The translations under genes and the position numbers were made by a program. 64,000 nucleotides of DNA from Candidatus Roseilinea sp. (GTDB taxonomy: Bacteria; Chloroflexota; Anaerolineae; J036; Brachytrichaceae), in contig AP024676.1 of NCBI GenBank assembly GCA_025998955.1, positions 682,001-746,000 on the forward strand, in the 5' to 3' direction. The notes under the pieces are model-generated. The model was given only the letters and a program-made list of their open reading frames with translations, was not told the origin of the DNA and searched no databases. Shown here piece by piece: positions 52,701-61,919 of the stretch (positions are counted from its first letter, which is position 1; every line of letters starts with the position of its first letter).

Positions 52701-53674
52701 GCTTCGATCAGCTTCTGGTTGTCCTCCGGTGTGCGCGTGGCGACGCGCACGAGGTGAGGGTGGCCAAAGGATGTGCAATCGCGCACGCGGATGCCCCACT
52801 CGCGTAACGCTGCCACAGCCTCAGCCGCGCTCCCAACGTTCACGGTAAAGAAGTGCAGGCCGGCATCGCTGCCGCTCAGGGTTCGGGACAGGGTGCGTGC
52901 CCATTGACGCACCGTCGGCAAGGTCTGCGCCAGAAAGTCCCCCTGCGTCGGCAACGCTTCCAGCGCGGCTGCCAGCGATGAAGGGATGGCCCAAGCCGGC
53001 TGCAGGTCGCGCAGCCGGCGCGCCAGCGATGGCTCGGCCAGCGCATAAGCCATGCGCATCCCCAGCAGGCCGTGTGCCTTGCCCGGCGAGTGCACCCGCA
53101 CCAGGCCCGGCCACGGCGAGACGGCAATTGGATCGGCAACAAAGGGCAGATAAGCCTCGTCGGCGATCACCACGCCGTCGAAGGCGCGCAGCCGATTGAG
53201 GTCGAGGTAGTGGCCGGTGGGGTTGTGCGGATTGGAGAGGTAGAGCACGCGCGCATCCTTCGCGTCCAGACAGGCGCGCAGCCCATTGTCGTCCCGGGGT
53301 AGCACACGCAACCGCCCACCTTGAAGGGCCACCCCACGCGCAAACTCGCCGAAGGGGGCGCCGAGGCAAAGCACCGTCTCCCCGGGGCGGACAAGCAGAC
53401 GCGCCAGGCGGTGGAGCAACTCGCTGGCGCCCACGCCGAGCACTACACCTTCGGGGTCCCAGTCGTGCCACGCCGCCAGAGCCTGCCGCGCCCGAGTGTA
53501 GTGTGGGTCGGGATAGCGATCGAGCGGCGCATCACGCCATACCTGCACCAACCCGAGGTTGGGGCCGAGTGGATTGGTGCTCACGCTGAAGTCGAGCAGC
53601 GCGTCGTCGGGGCCTTGCGGGCCGCCGTGGATAAATAGGTCAGCCGTTGCTGGGCGCATTTTCATCTCAATCAT
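52655..53674 (-). CDS. cobD: Threonine-phosphate decarboxylase-like aminotransferase of cobalamin synthesis
   Basis: A 339-residue PLP enzyme, class I/II fold, like CobD of Salmonella, which makes aminopropanol phosphate for the nucleotide loop. DFSVSTNPLGPN, GVGASELLHRLARLL, LSNPHNPTGHYLD (phosphate/cofactor region), VVIADEAYLPF (Asp-Ala-Tyr) and HSPGKAHGLLGMRMAYAL (catalytic Lys) are all visible. Histidinol-phosphate aminotransferase is the alternative, but the neighbouring cobQ favours CobD. Its 3' end overlaps the cobQ start region. Upstream the cobalamin cluster is interrupted by the islet at 53.7-57.1 kb. Confidence 0.8.
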   Translation of the reverse strand: MIEMKMRPATADLFIHGGPQGPDDALLDFSVSTNPLGPNLGLVQVWRDAPLDRYPDPHYTRARQALAAWHDWDPEGVVLGVGASELLHRLARLLVRPGETVLCLGAPFGEFARGVALQGGRLRVLPRDDNGLRACLDAKDARVLYLSNPHNPTGHYLDLNRLRAFDGVVIADEAYLPFVADPIAVSPWPGLVRVHSPGKAHGLLGMRMAYALAEPSLARRLRDLQPAWAIPSSLAAALEALPTQGDFLAQTLPTVRQWARTLSRTLSGSDAGLHFFTVNVGSAAEAVAALREWGIRVRDCTSFGHPHLVRVATRTPEDNQKLIEAWQTLQLPHAAISRS

Positions 53675-53755
53675 ACTGTTGCCGGGCGAATATAACCTGC
53701 GTCGTGAGATTGTTACAGTGCCAAACGTGCTCCGGAGACATGTTCGGGTAAGAGT

Positions 53756-54295
53756 TCAGGCTTGCGGTAAAGGCCGTAACGCGCGCGCGAGCATCGCCTG
53801 ACACTCGGCGCGCGCGGACTTGCCCTGGGCAGCCCAGGGGGCGAACAGCGTCTGCAGTGCCATGCGCGTGTCGTAGATCGATCACCTGCCGTCGCCGCGC
53901 CACGCTCTCCCCCGCAGCACATACCCGCAGTCCGGGCAGCAATCCAACGCAAGACGCCGAATCTCCGTCGGCGTCTTGCGCCGCCGTACCGCTTGTGCGC
54001 TCGGTTCTGCCGCCCGCTGCCGCTGCATCTTGCGCCGCCGATCGCCCTTCTCCTGGTGTGTGTTCGGCTTGACGAACCTCGGCGTCGACTTCGCCCCCTC
54101 ACCCTCACGTATCGCCTCGTTCTCCGCTCGTAATGCCGCGTTCTCCTCGCGCAGCTGTTCGATCATCGCCCGCAGCTTGGCGATCTCGGCTTCCAGTTCG
54201 GCGATCCAGGTCTGCGCGTCTATGCCGCCGAATCTAGCACCGCTCAGGTTTTTGCCACAACCCTGAACAGTTACATGTTCAGCGCTTCTTGACAT
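53756..54295 (-). pseudogene. IS66-like transposase remnant with the catalytic core deleted
   Basis: The N-terminal part (from the ATG at 54295) has a helical leader IAELEAEIAKLRAMIEQLREENAALRAENEAI, a basic linker and CCPDCGYVLRG, the zinc-finger of IS66-type transposases. A frameshift then leads to ESVARRRQVIDL, and immediately afterwards comes IYDTRMALQTLFAPWAAQGKSARAECQAMLARAL, which resembles the C-terminal tail of such transposases. About 250 residues with the DDE core are missing. So it is an inactive, internally deleted element at the left edge of the inserted islet. Confidence 0.72.
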
Positions 54296-54442
54296 GTGGC
54301 GAAGCTTGCATTTGAATCTGCGTTGAAAGGTAAGCACGCACTTCGTCAACAAACCGCGGCGACGACCATCGCAGCCATCACCAACTTGCGTCTTTCTATT
54401 GCAGGAGGTGAATCATGCAGGGGCGTTTACGGGGAGGGGGCA

Positions 54443-55135
54443 ATGCCATGGCGTAAGAAGCCTTTGGAAGACAAGGCGCCGGCAAACGCCTTACATTCGA
54501 CTCCCATCATTCTGATCGACCGCAGTCCATTGTTTGTCCAAGGATGCGCCCGCTTACTGGGCGACGACGGCTATCGCGTTCTTGGCAGAGTCTGCAGCCT
54601 GAAAGAACTCGTTGGCTTGGCTGACAAGCTGAACACGTGCGATCAAGCGATCCTCGTCATCGGCCCGTTGATCTCCACGCGCGATGGATTCGCTGCCTGC
54701 CGGTGGGCATACAAGCAAGCGGTGGTGGTGCGCGTCATTTTCATCAGCGAAGACTTTGCCAACCCCATTCTGCAAGCTGATGCAGCGCGGCTGGGCGTGA
54801 GCGCATGTCTGCCCGTCGAAGCCAGCCCGGAACAGCTCCTCAGCGTGCTAACAGTCGTTCGGATGGGCCACTCATTGCTCCAACGCTCGCTGGAGGAAAT
54901 CAATCCGCTGACCGAATGTGAGCTGCGCGTGTTACGGAAAATCGGCGAGGGCAAGACCTCCCAGCAAATCGCAGCGGAATCGGGCATCGCAACCAATACG
55001 GTGCGCAACCAAGCGCAACGGATCCTGGAGAAGTTGCACGTGCACAGCCGCAGAGAAGCAGTTCACCGAGCACACCATCTCGGATGGATCGGAGACGATA
55101 GTGCAGCTGAGCGTGATGCACCATTCAAATCGTAG
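54443..55135 (+). CDS. LuxR/NarL-type regulator with degenerate receiver domain
   Basis: A 230-residue protein from the ATG at 54443, with GGAGGGGG upstream; an in-frame reading from 54296 is unlikely. Residues 20-145 are receiver-like (TPIILIDRSPLFVQGCARLLGDDGYRVLG... LLSVLTVVRMGHSLLQ), but the phosphoacceptor position in AILVIGPLISTRDG is Gly rather than Asp and the conserved Lys is absent in ACLPVEASPEQ. It is therefore a pseudo-receiver. Residues 150-215 are the HTH: LTECELRVLRKIGEGKTSQQIAAESGIATNTVRNQAQRILEKLHVHSRREAV. It is the first plus-strand gene of the islet and is the likely regulator of the genes that follow. Confidence 0.82.
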   Translation: MPWRKKPLEDKAPANALHSTPIILIDRSPLFVQGCARLLGDDGYRVLGRVCSLKELVGLADKLNTCDQAILVIGPLISTRDGFAACRWAYKQAVVVRVIFISEDFANPILQADAARLGVSACLPVEASPEQLLSVLTVVRMGHSLLQRSLEEINPLTECELRVLRKIGEGKTSQQIAAESGIATNTVRNQAQRILEKLHVHSRREAVHRAHHLGWIGDDSAAERDAPFKS

Positions 55136-55183
55136 TGCATGCATCTTGTAGTCAGGTAAGGCGTTCACTATGATCCACCGCAA

Positions 55184-55709
55184 ATGCTTGGCTGGGACAT
55201 GTTGTTCGAGGCTGTTTTCATTCTCATAGCAACGATAGGGCGCACTCTCGTTGGCGCGATACTGCTTTTAGCGGGAGTTGTCAAGCTGAAAACAGGTGCA
55301 CAACTATTCAGCCAAGCTATTCTCGGCTACGGGTTGGTGCCACCTGCATTTGCGACATTGCTGGGCAGGATCCTGCCATGGATCGAAGTGGCAAATGGTG
55401 TATCGCAATTTGGCCCTGATGGGCATTCTCGTGGTGTCTGCACTGTGTGGATGCATGTCCGTGATCGATCTGCCAACATCACCAAGTCCGATCAGCCTAA
55501 ATAGCCTCTTAGTCCCGGCGATATTGACTGCAGTATGGATTCTTAACCTATGCAGCGTCCTGGAAATAAACTTACTATTCTGTTGGAAGAACGAAACCGT
55601 CAACTCGGTCATCAAACGCAAATTCGGTGATGCGGTTCGCTCGGTCAAGCCCGCCTGCCAAAACCGTGAAGGCCGCGTCCAGTCTGTCGTTTACAACGCT
55701 CATCGCTGA
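55184..55709 (+). pseudogene. MauE/DoxX-like membrane protein, frameshifted
   Basis: The first frame (from 55184) encodes FILIATIGRTLVGAILLLAGVVKLKTGAQLFSQAILGYGLVPPAFATLLGRILPWIEVANG, a MauE/DoxX-type membrane pattern. It then degenerates into polar sequence ending at 55504. The next frame picks up the hydrophobic continuation (LALMGILVVSALCGC, then LNSLLVPAILTAVWILNL) to 55709. A one- or two-base indel near 55400 explains both. MauE relatives support disulfide or cofactor maturation; here it lies just upstream of a cysteine-rich precursor. The C-terminal extension has no recognisable motif. It may be dead, or the read may carry an error. Confidence 0.6.
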
Positions 55710-55881
55710 GCGTGTCCTTGTGTCTGAAAGTTTTCAACTGGGCAACTGGAGGTTTTTGTCAGCAACATGATATGGATCTCCAGACCGGCGATCTATGTTG
55801 CGTGACAAGAAGCTCAAGTTTAGTCACGTTCGCTCTTCAAATCTTCAATTGAAGAGTAGCGGCAGGTAGGAGGAACAAACC

Positions 55882-56673
55882 ATGAAACGAAAAACGTCTC
55901 GACGAAATGTTCTTAAAGTTGCCAGCGCTGGTTTAGGTGCGTTATTTGCGCGATTTACTATCCTTGAGCCAGAAACAACGATGGGCCAGAGCGGTGAACC
56001 GTCCGCGCCTTTCGTCGTTAACGACAAGCTTTCCATCAACGACTTGCAAGACCGGACCAGCTACCAGCACCTAAGCATAGATGAGACGGTCATGCTCTTT
56101 GCTGCAGCAACCGTTGACGCCAAGTATGTTGTGTTGGCAACGTTCTTAGCTCAAGGCGATGAGCTGAAATCGTCCGTATTGTCAGGATGGCAGATGGTCG
56201 TGGATGGCATGACATCAAGAATCTTGCTAATACAACTTAGGTCAAATGCAGGCGATCAGTTCATTGCCAATGTGCTATGGACGTCTTCAAGAGACGCGAA
56301 TAGTCAAAGCGAACTGACTCATGTGGCTGCAGTCAGCGCGGCTAACGCTGTCTATGTTTCAAAGGCAACTGGTGAGATTGAGGCCATCAGCTTAAATGAG
56401 CAATCAGGAAATCTAGCAAACCGTCTCGAACAGTTACAGGTCAGAGCATCAGCCGTATCTGGTGGCGCGTCCACAACAATTGGGGGTGAGGTCACAACCA
56501 AGGACTGCAGTGGTCCGTGTTCAGCTTGTGCAATTTATGGGATGATATATGCATTTTGGGCAATATTCTGTGGACAGGGCGATCCATTTGCCTGTGCGAT
56601 GATGGCGCTTACTTGTTCAATGGCTGGCAGCGCCTGTTACGAATGTGACCAATGCAACCGTTGCAGTTGCTGA
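55882..56673 (+). CDS. Tat-exported cysteine-rich precursor, halocin C8-like architecture
   Basis: A 263-residue product with AGGAGG at ideal spacing before the ATG. A twin-arginine signal (KTSRRNVLKVASAGLGALFA) is followed by about 170 residues with no cysteine (predicted as propeptide or immunity region). The last 55 residues hold 11 cysteines: C209, C213, C216, C230, C238, C245, C252, C255, C258, C261, C263, separated by a hydrophobic core (AIYGMIYAFWAIF, AMMALTCSMAGSA). Halocin C8 precursors also pair a Tat signal and long N-terminal immunity segment with a short Cys-rich bacteriocin at the C-terminus. Sequence identity to it is not claimed. Codons are visibly more AT-rich than in the flanking genes. 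Confidence 0.7.
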   Translation: MKRKTSRRNVLKVASAGLGALFARFTILEPETTMGQSGEPSAPFVVNDKLSINDLQDRTSYQHLSIDETVMLFAAATVDAKYVVLATFLAQGDELKSSVLSGWQMVVDGMTSRILLIQLRSNAGDQFIANVLWTSSRDANSQSELTHVAAVSAANAVYVSKATGEIEAISLNEQSGNLANRLEQLQVRASAVSGGASTTIGGEVTTKDCSGPCSACAIYGMIYAFWAIFCGQGDPFACAMMALTCSMAGSACYECDQCNRCSC

Positions 56674-56687
56674 GCTTGACTTGTAAG

Positions 56688-57134
56688 ATGCGCAACATTC
56701 GTAACTTCCGCGTGCAAATCACGCCGCTGCTGATGATCTTTCTCATCACAGTCTATTTCATCAATTCACTGTCAGATCGCTTACAAGTCAGCCCGTCAAC
56801 GTTGAGCCTGAACGACGCAGCGAATGCGTTCGGTTGGTTGCTCCTCGTTATCACCATACTGATGGCGCACCGCGTCACACCGCTATTTGCTCATGTCAGC
56901 GATCGAATCCCACGACGACTTCTAACGGTTGTGATGGCGATTCTCGGTGTGGTGTCCACCCACCTGCTGGTCTGGCCACGCGCTGGCATCGAGATTGCTA
57001 TCGCTGCCATCGTCCTTGGTGCTGGGTTTTTGTTGCTTGTTAGGGTGAAAAACCGAATCGCTATCTTCATATTTCGTGCGCTCGCTTTGGCCGGAGTTGT
57101 CATCGCTGTCATCTATGCCGTTCGAGCGATGTGA
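56688..57134 (+). CDS. Small multispanning membrane protein next to the Cys-rich precursor
   Basis: A 148-residue protein from the ATG at 56688, 14 bp after the precursor stop; an ATG at 56652 would overlap it. About five hydrophobic stretches: TPLLMIFLITVYFINSL, AFGWLLLVITILMA, LLTVVMAILGVVSTHLLV, IEIAIAAIVLGAGFLLLV, and ALALAGVVIAVIYAV. No family is recognised. Size, topology and position suggest immunity or export help for the peptide, but that is inference. It ends exactly where the convergent cbiB gene ends. Confidence 0.65.
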   Translation: MRNIRNFRVQITPLLMIFLITVYFINSLSDRLQVSPSTLSLNDAANAFGWLLLVITILMAHRVTPLFAHVSDRIPRRLLTVVMAILGVVSTHLLVWPRAGIEIAIAAIVLGAGFLLLVRVKNRIAIFIFRALALAGVVIAVIYAVRAM

Positions 57135-58040
57135 TTAGGCATAGCGTGCCTGCACCAACACATATTCTGCGGCCTGAGCCAACAGCACGGCAACCCATGC
57201 GGTGACGGTCGTCCAGCGCAGCGCTCGCGTCACAGTTGCGTCATCGGGCAAGGGAAATTCGCTGCCGAGCGAGTACAGCCCGCGCTTGGTCAGGTTGACC
57301 CGCAGCGCGCCGGCCGCCACGCTCATCGGCTGGCCGGCATTCGGCGAGGGCGTGCGGCGCCCATCGCGCCGCCACACGCGCCAGGCACTGCGCGCGTCCA
57401 GACCCAGCGGCTGAGCCATCGCCAACAATAGGAGCGCCGTCAGCCGGGCCGGCACGAAGTTCAGCACGTCATCGGCGCGGGCCGCCCATTTGCCGAACCG
57501 CTCCAGCTCCGGCGTGCGGTAGCCCCACATGGCGTCGGCAGTGTTAGCGAAGCGGTAGAGCGCGGCCAGCGGCAGGCCGCCCACTACACCATACAACAAC
57601 GGCGCAACCAGCGAGTCGGAGAGATTCTCGGCCAGCGATTCAATCGTCGCGCCGTTCACCTCGCCCGCGCTCAGGTTGCGCGTGTCGCGGCTGACCAGAT
57701 GCCACGACAACAGGCGCCGCTTCTCGTCCAGCGTCTCGGCGCAAGCGATCTCCAACACGGCTGCGCGCAGCGCACGCCACGCAAAAAGCGGCTTGAGCAT
57801 GATGCCCATCGCAACGGTCGCCAGCATCGGCGGCAAGAAAGCGCCGGCGATGGATTGCAACAGCCAGGCGGCGCCGGTGACGAGCGATGCGCCAAACAGC
57901 CAGGCTGCCGCACCTGCGATGAACGTCCTGGGCAGATGGGCTTGCATGTATCGGAGCAGTTGACCCATCCACACCACCGGATGCAGGCGTGTCGGCGGCT
58001 CGCCGAACAGCGCATCCAGCAAAAAGGCGATCAGGATCAT
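57135..58040 (-). CDS. cbiB: Adenosylcobinamide-phosphate synthase (CbiB)
   Basis: Membrane enzyme of 301 aa that attaches aminopropanol (phosphate) to adenosylcobyric acid. The N-terminus [29 protein letters not shown] is diagnostic, followed by [60 protein letters not shown] (conserved Asp and Asn residues) and [18 protein letters not shown]. About four or five membrane segments. The ATG at 58040 overlaps the stop of the phosphatase gene by 4 bp. It is also called CobD in another nomenclature. Confidence 0.93.
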   Translation of the reverse strand: MILIAFLLDALFGEPPTRLHPVVWMGQLLRYMQAHLPRTFIAGAAAWLFGASLVTGAAWLLQSIAGAFLPPMLATVAMGIMLKPLFAWRALRAAVLEIACAETLDEKRRLLSWHLVSRDTRNLSAGEVNGATIESLAENLSDSLVAPLLYGVVGGLPLAALYRFANTADAMWGYRTPELERFGKWAARADDVLNFVPARLTALLLLAMAQPLGLDARSAWRVWRRDGRRTPSPNAGQPMSVAAGALRVNLTKRGLYSLGSEFPLPDDATVTRALRWTTVTAWVAVLLAQAAEYVLVQARYA

Positions 58041-58657
58041 GATAGCCCTTCGTGCGCCACAGAAGGACAAACATTTAACCGGCGCACCCGCCAATAGCTA
58101 TCCTGCCAGGCCAGTTCGCTAATCGAGGCGTTGTCGAAGGAGAACACCTGCCGCGATGTGGGCGGTAACCTCAGCGCCAGCAGCAACAGCGCATTCAGCA
58201 CCGTGCCGTGTGAAACGATGACGAGATGCGCATCGCGTGGGTGTGACGCCTGAATGTCACCCAGCAGTGACTGCACGCGCGCCCGCAGTTGAACCGCATC
58301 TTCGCCGTTGGGCGATTGCCATTCGAGTACATGTAGATCGGTTGCGCCGGAGTGGGTGCGCGCCCGCATCTGGTCTGCATCGAGGCCGGTGAAATCGCCG
58401 GCGTCGTGTTCGCGCAGCCGATCGTCCACGCGCACGGGTAGCGACGGGTGGAGTGCGGCGATGGCGTTTGCGGTTTCCAGCGCGCGCGACTGCGGGCTAG
58501 TCAGCAGCAGATCGAAGGCGCAATCGGCCAGCGCCTGTGCCAGGGCTACCGCTTGCGCCCGACCGACATCGTCCAGCGGCGAATCGGTGCGGCCCTGGAT
58601 ACGTCCGTCAGCATTGTGGACGCTGCGCGCGTGACGAATGAGCGTGAGCGTCGTCAT
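58037..58657 (-). CDS. cobC: Histidine phosphatase, probable alpha-ribazole phosphatase
   Basis: A 206-residue phosphoglycerate-mutase-like phosphatase. [29 protein letters not shown] carries the RHG-type catalytic His (RHA here), [13 protein letters not shown] the second Arg, [15 protein letters not shown] the acid and [13 protein letters not shown] the second His. Context between cbiB and cobO supports removal of phosphate from alpha-ribazole phosphate or adenosylcobalamin phosphate. The RHA variation is notable but seen in phosphatases of this fold. Translation is coupled to cbiB by a 4-bp overlap. Confidence 0.8.
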   Translation of the reverse strand: MTTLTLIRHARSVHNADGRIQGRTDSPLDDVGRAQAVALAQALADCAFDLLLTSPQSRALETANAIAALHPSLPVRVDDRLREHDAGDFTGLDADQMRARTHSGATDLHVLEWQSPNGEDAVQLRARVQSLLGDIQASHPRDAHLVIVSHGTVLNALLLLALRLPPTSRQVFSFDNASISELAWQDSYWRVRRLNVCPSVAHEGLS

Positions 58658-58944
58658 GCCTTGACCTCTCGGTATTCGGTTTGCGGTTCTCGGCTCAACA
58701 TCCACGCGCGGTCCATGAAGCCCTCCAGGTCGCCGCTCAGCTCGGCCAGCGCATCCAGCAGGCGCCGGCGCATGTCCTCATCGGCCTGCCACAGGCCGCG
58801 TTGTATTGCCTCCAGCAGGCGCTGGATGATCTCGCGCAGCGCCCAGGGATTGCTGCGGCGGAAGAAGGCCTGTGCCTCCTGATCGAGGGCGTAGCGCTCG
58901 GCCAGAGTCTCATACATCCAGTCCTCAGGTTGAGCCGTGCCCAT
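58654..58944 (-). CDS. Stand-alone CobN/BchH C-terminal tail
   Basis: A 96-residue protein matching the extreme C-terminus of cobaltochelatase CobN or Mg-chelatase H subunits: [69 protein letters not shown]. Normally this is the last ~80 residues of a 1200-residue protein. Here it has its own start (ATG 58944 or 58917) and lies one base after cobO and overlapping cobC by 4 bp, so it is translated in the operon. It could be a remnant of a deleted cobN, or a separately encoded piece of a split chelatase. Confidence 0.72.
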   Translation of the reverse strand: MGTAQPEDWMYETLAERYALDQEAQAFFRRSNPWALREIIQRLLEAIQRGLWQADEDMRRRLLDALAELSGDLEGFMDRAWMLSREPQTEYREVKA

Positions 58945-58945
58945 C

Positions 58946-59605
<660 letters not shown>

Positions 59606-59621
59606 CGTCCTTCCTCTGGGG

Positions 59622-60365
59622 TTAACCGGATGTGGCGATGTGCTCGGTTTGGGCGGTTTGCCGGCGCGCGTGCCACACGAACACCGCATTGAGCGTCGCG
59701 GCGCGCACCGCCCGGCCGATCATTGCGCCAACGTGTGAGATCGGGCCGCCGTATTCAAAGTGCGCGCCGCGTTCGGTGCTGGCGACGACGAGCGCATCGC
59801 TGCCGGTGCCGCTGGCCAGGTGGCCTTCGGGCGTGCGCACACTGCACTCGGCCATGACCAGACTCTTGGCCTCGGTTGCCGTGATTACGGCATTCACCTG
59901 CGCGGCGGGCGACAATTTGCCGTCTACCAGCACGATGGTGTTGATCGTGCCTGGGCCGGCGCGCCGGGCGCTCTGGCTTACACCGGCGGCGGTCGGATGG
60001 CTGATGCCCAGCGTGACGATGGCGGCCACCGTTGCAACATCATCGCGTTCGACGACCACTTGAGCATCCGCAATGCGCGCGGCCGTGAGCATGCCGACGA
60101 ACGGGCCGATGATGTTGCGCTGCCGCGCAGCGTGTTGCAGGTCGGCCAGATGGTTGCCGCATTGATAGTCGGCCGGCACGCCTAAGTTGAGGATGTGATG
60201 TGTGCGCAACAAGCCGCCCCCCAGAACGGCCGAGCTGAGACAGCTCAGCGCATGTTCGCTCTCGACGTGCAGGACGGTCGGCAAGCGATACAGGCGTACG
60301 CCGGGCATCAGCCCGATAGGGGGTTCAACGGTTTCTCGATCGCGTGAGGTTTTCATTGGTTTCAT
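59622..60365 (-). CDS. cbiZ: Adenosylcobinamide amidohydrolase (CbiZ)
   Basis: A 247-residue enzyme that removes the aminopropanol tail from adenosylcobinamide, giving cobyric acid for salvage and remodelling. Motifs are [68 protein letters not shown] and [16 protein letters not shown]. The ATG at 60365 overlaps the cbiA stop by 4 bp. Having CbiZ next to CbiA and CobO suggests the organism both builds cobyric acid and salvages foreign cobamides. Confidence 0.88.
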   Translation of the reverse strand: MKPMKTSRDRETVEPPIGLMPGVRLYRLPTVLHVESEHALSCLSSAVLGGGLLRTHHILNLGVPADYQCGNHLADLQHAARQRNIIGPFVGMLTAARIADAQVVVERDDVATVAAIVTLGISHPTAAGVSQSARRAGPGTINTIVLVDGKLSPAAQVNAVITATEAKSLVMAECSVRTPEGHLASGTGSDALVVASTERGAHFEYGGPISHVGAMIGRAVRAATLNAVFVWHARRQTAQTEHIATSG

Positions 60366-61834
60366 GGGTGACCTTCGGATTGGCCGGCGCTCGACCATCG
60401 GCGGGCCGCCTGCACGAACCGCGCCGCCAGCTCCGGCTTGCTCAGGAAGTGGAGGTGCAGGTAAGAAGCGATCACGTTGTGCACTTGTGCGCCGTCGGGC
60501 TGCGCTTCCTTCTGATAGCGCACCGGCAGCAGGGTGTAGGCTGGCTCCGGCCCCTGGTCGGGCTTCTGCCAGGTCGAGTAGTGAAACTCGTGGCCGCGGA
60601 TGGTCTCACCGCGGCGCCACAACCAGTTGTCCCGCGGCGCGCGAGCCAGACGATAGCCCAGGGTCAGCCGTGCAGTCATGACCGAGCGGCCGGGCAGCAC
60701 TCCGCACATGGGGTGGATGGCGCCTGCCTGGTCCACCAGTGCCTCGCACAGATACATCAGCCCGCCGCATTCGGCGTAAATCGGCATGCTGTTTGCCGCG
60801 GCCTGCGCAATGGCCGCCCGCATAGCCGCGTTGCCGGCCAGTTGCGCGGCATATAGCTCGGGGAAGCCGCCGCACAAGATGACTGCGCCGGTGCGATCGG
60901 GGAGTCGCTCGTCATGCAACGGGCTGAAGCAGGCCAGCGCTGCGCCGGCCGCCTCCAGCAGCTCCAGGTTGTCGGGATACAAAAAGCTGAAAGCTTCGTC
61001 GCGGGCCACGGCAATGACCGGCCGTTGCGACGGCGTTCGATCTTCTGGTGGAAGATCGGCCGGTGATGGGTGCATTGCCTCTGCTGAAGCGGGAAGCGCG
61101 AGCTGCGGTGGCCGAACGCGCGCCAGCGCAACCAGCCCATCCACATCCACCCCCGCCTCCACCGCCTCGCGCGCGGCCGCAACCCAGGTCGCAGCATTGT
61201 GCTCGGCGGCCGGGATCAGGCCCAGGTGACGCTCCGGCAAGGCAAGTTGCGCGTGGCGCGGCAGGCTGCCGAGCACCCGCACGGCCAGGTGTTGCTCGAC
61301 CGCCTCGCGCAACATGGCGGCGTGGGTTGGGCTGCCCACGCGGTTGAAGATCACGCCGGCGACGTTCACCCGTGGGTCGAAGGTGCTCAGCCCGTGCACG
61401 ATGGCCGCAACCGTGCGCGCCATCGCTTGCGCATCCAGCACGAGGATGACCGGCGCGCCGAGCAACCGTGCGATGTGGGCCGCGCTGCCGGTATCGTCAT
61501 CGCCTGCGATGCCGTCGAACAGTCCCATTACGCCTTCGATCACGGCGATGTCGGCGTCGCGCATGCGACGCGCAAACAGCGCGCGCAACGCCTCCTCGTC
61601 CAACATCCAGGCATCCAGGTTGTGGCAGGGTCGTCCGGCAGCCTGCGCCAGGAGCGAAGGATCAATGTAGTCCGGCCCGACTTTGAAGGGCGCTACCCGC
61701 AGCCCACGCGCGACCAGGGCAGCGATGAGGCCGGCCGTGACCGTGGTCTTGCCGCTGCCGCTGGACGGTGCTGCGATCAACAGCGCAGGCGACAAGGGCG
61801 ATCCGTCGAACATCTCCCTGAGAAGGTTGAACAA
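60362..61834 (-). CDS. cbiA: Cobyrinic acid a,c-diamide synthase
   Basis: Glutamine-dependent amidase of 490 aa (CbiA/CobB). The synthetase domain has LIAAPSSGSGKTTVTAGLIAAL (P-loop), APFKVGPDYIDPSLLAQAAGRPCHNLDAWML and VIEGVMGLFDG. The glutaminase domain has ILCGGFPELYAAQLAGN, IYAECGGLMYLCEALVD (catalytic Cys) and GHEFHYSTW (His). It amidates the a and c side chains of cobyrinic acid. Full length. Coupled to cbiZ by a 4-bp overlap and 85 bp downstream of the transporter ATPase gene. Confidence 0.95.
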   Translation of the reverse strand: MFNLLREMFDGSPLSPALLIAAPSSGSGKTTVTAGLIAALVARGLRVAPFKVGPDYIDPSLLAQAAGRPCHNLDAWMLDEEALRALFARRMRDADIAVIEGVMGLFDGIAGDDDTGSAAHIARLLGAPVILVLDAQAMARTVAAIVHGLSTFDPRVNVAGVIFNRVGSPTHAAMLREAVEQHLAVRVLGSLPRHAQLALPERHLGLIPAAEHNAATWVAAAREAVEAGVDVDGLVALARVRPPQLALPASAEAMHPSPADLPPEDRTPSQRPVIAVARDEAFSFLYPDNLELLEAAGAALACFSPLHDERLPDRTGAVILCGGFPELYAAQLAGNAAMRAAIAQAAANSMPIYAECGGLMYLCEALVDQAGAIHPMCGVLPGRSVMTARLTLGYRLARAPRDNWLWRRGETIRGHEFHYSTWQKPDQGPEPAYTLLPVRYQKEAQPDGAQVHNVIASYLHLHFLSKPELAARFVQAARRWSSAGQSEGHP

Positions 61835-61919
61835 GGTCTGCTCGCTAGAGTCGAAATGCCATCAATGACGCCGTCGCCGATCTTTTCGACAGCAAAATCG
61901 GGAGCAAGGGACTTGGCAA

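Noticed and set aside
53675..53712. Cobalamin riboswitch ahead of cobD-cobQ
   Set aside because: I looked for the B12-box near the cobalamin and transporter genes and saw no convincing match; the true leader may lie outside the window or have been cut off by the islet.
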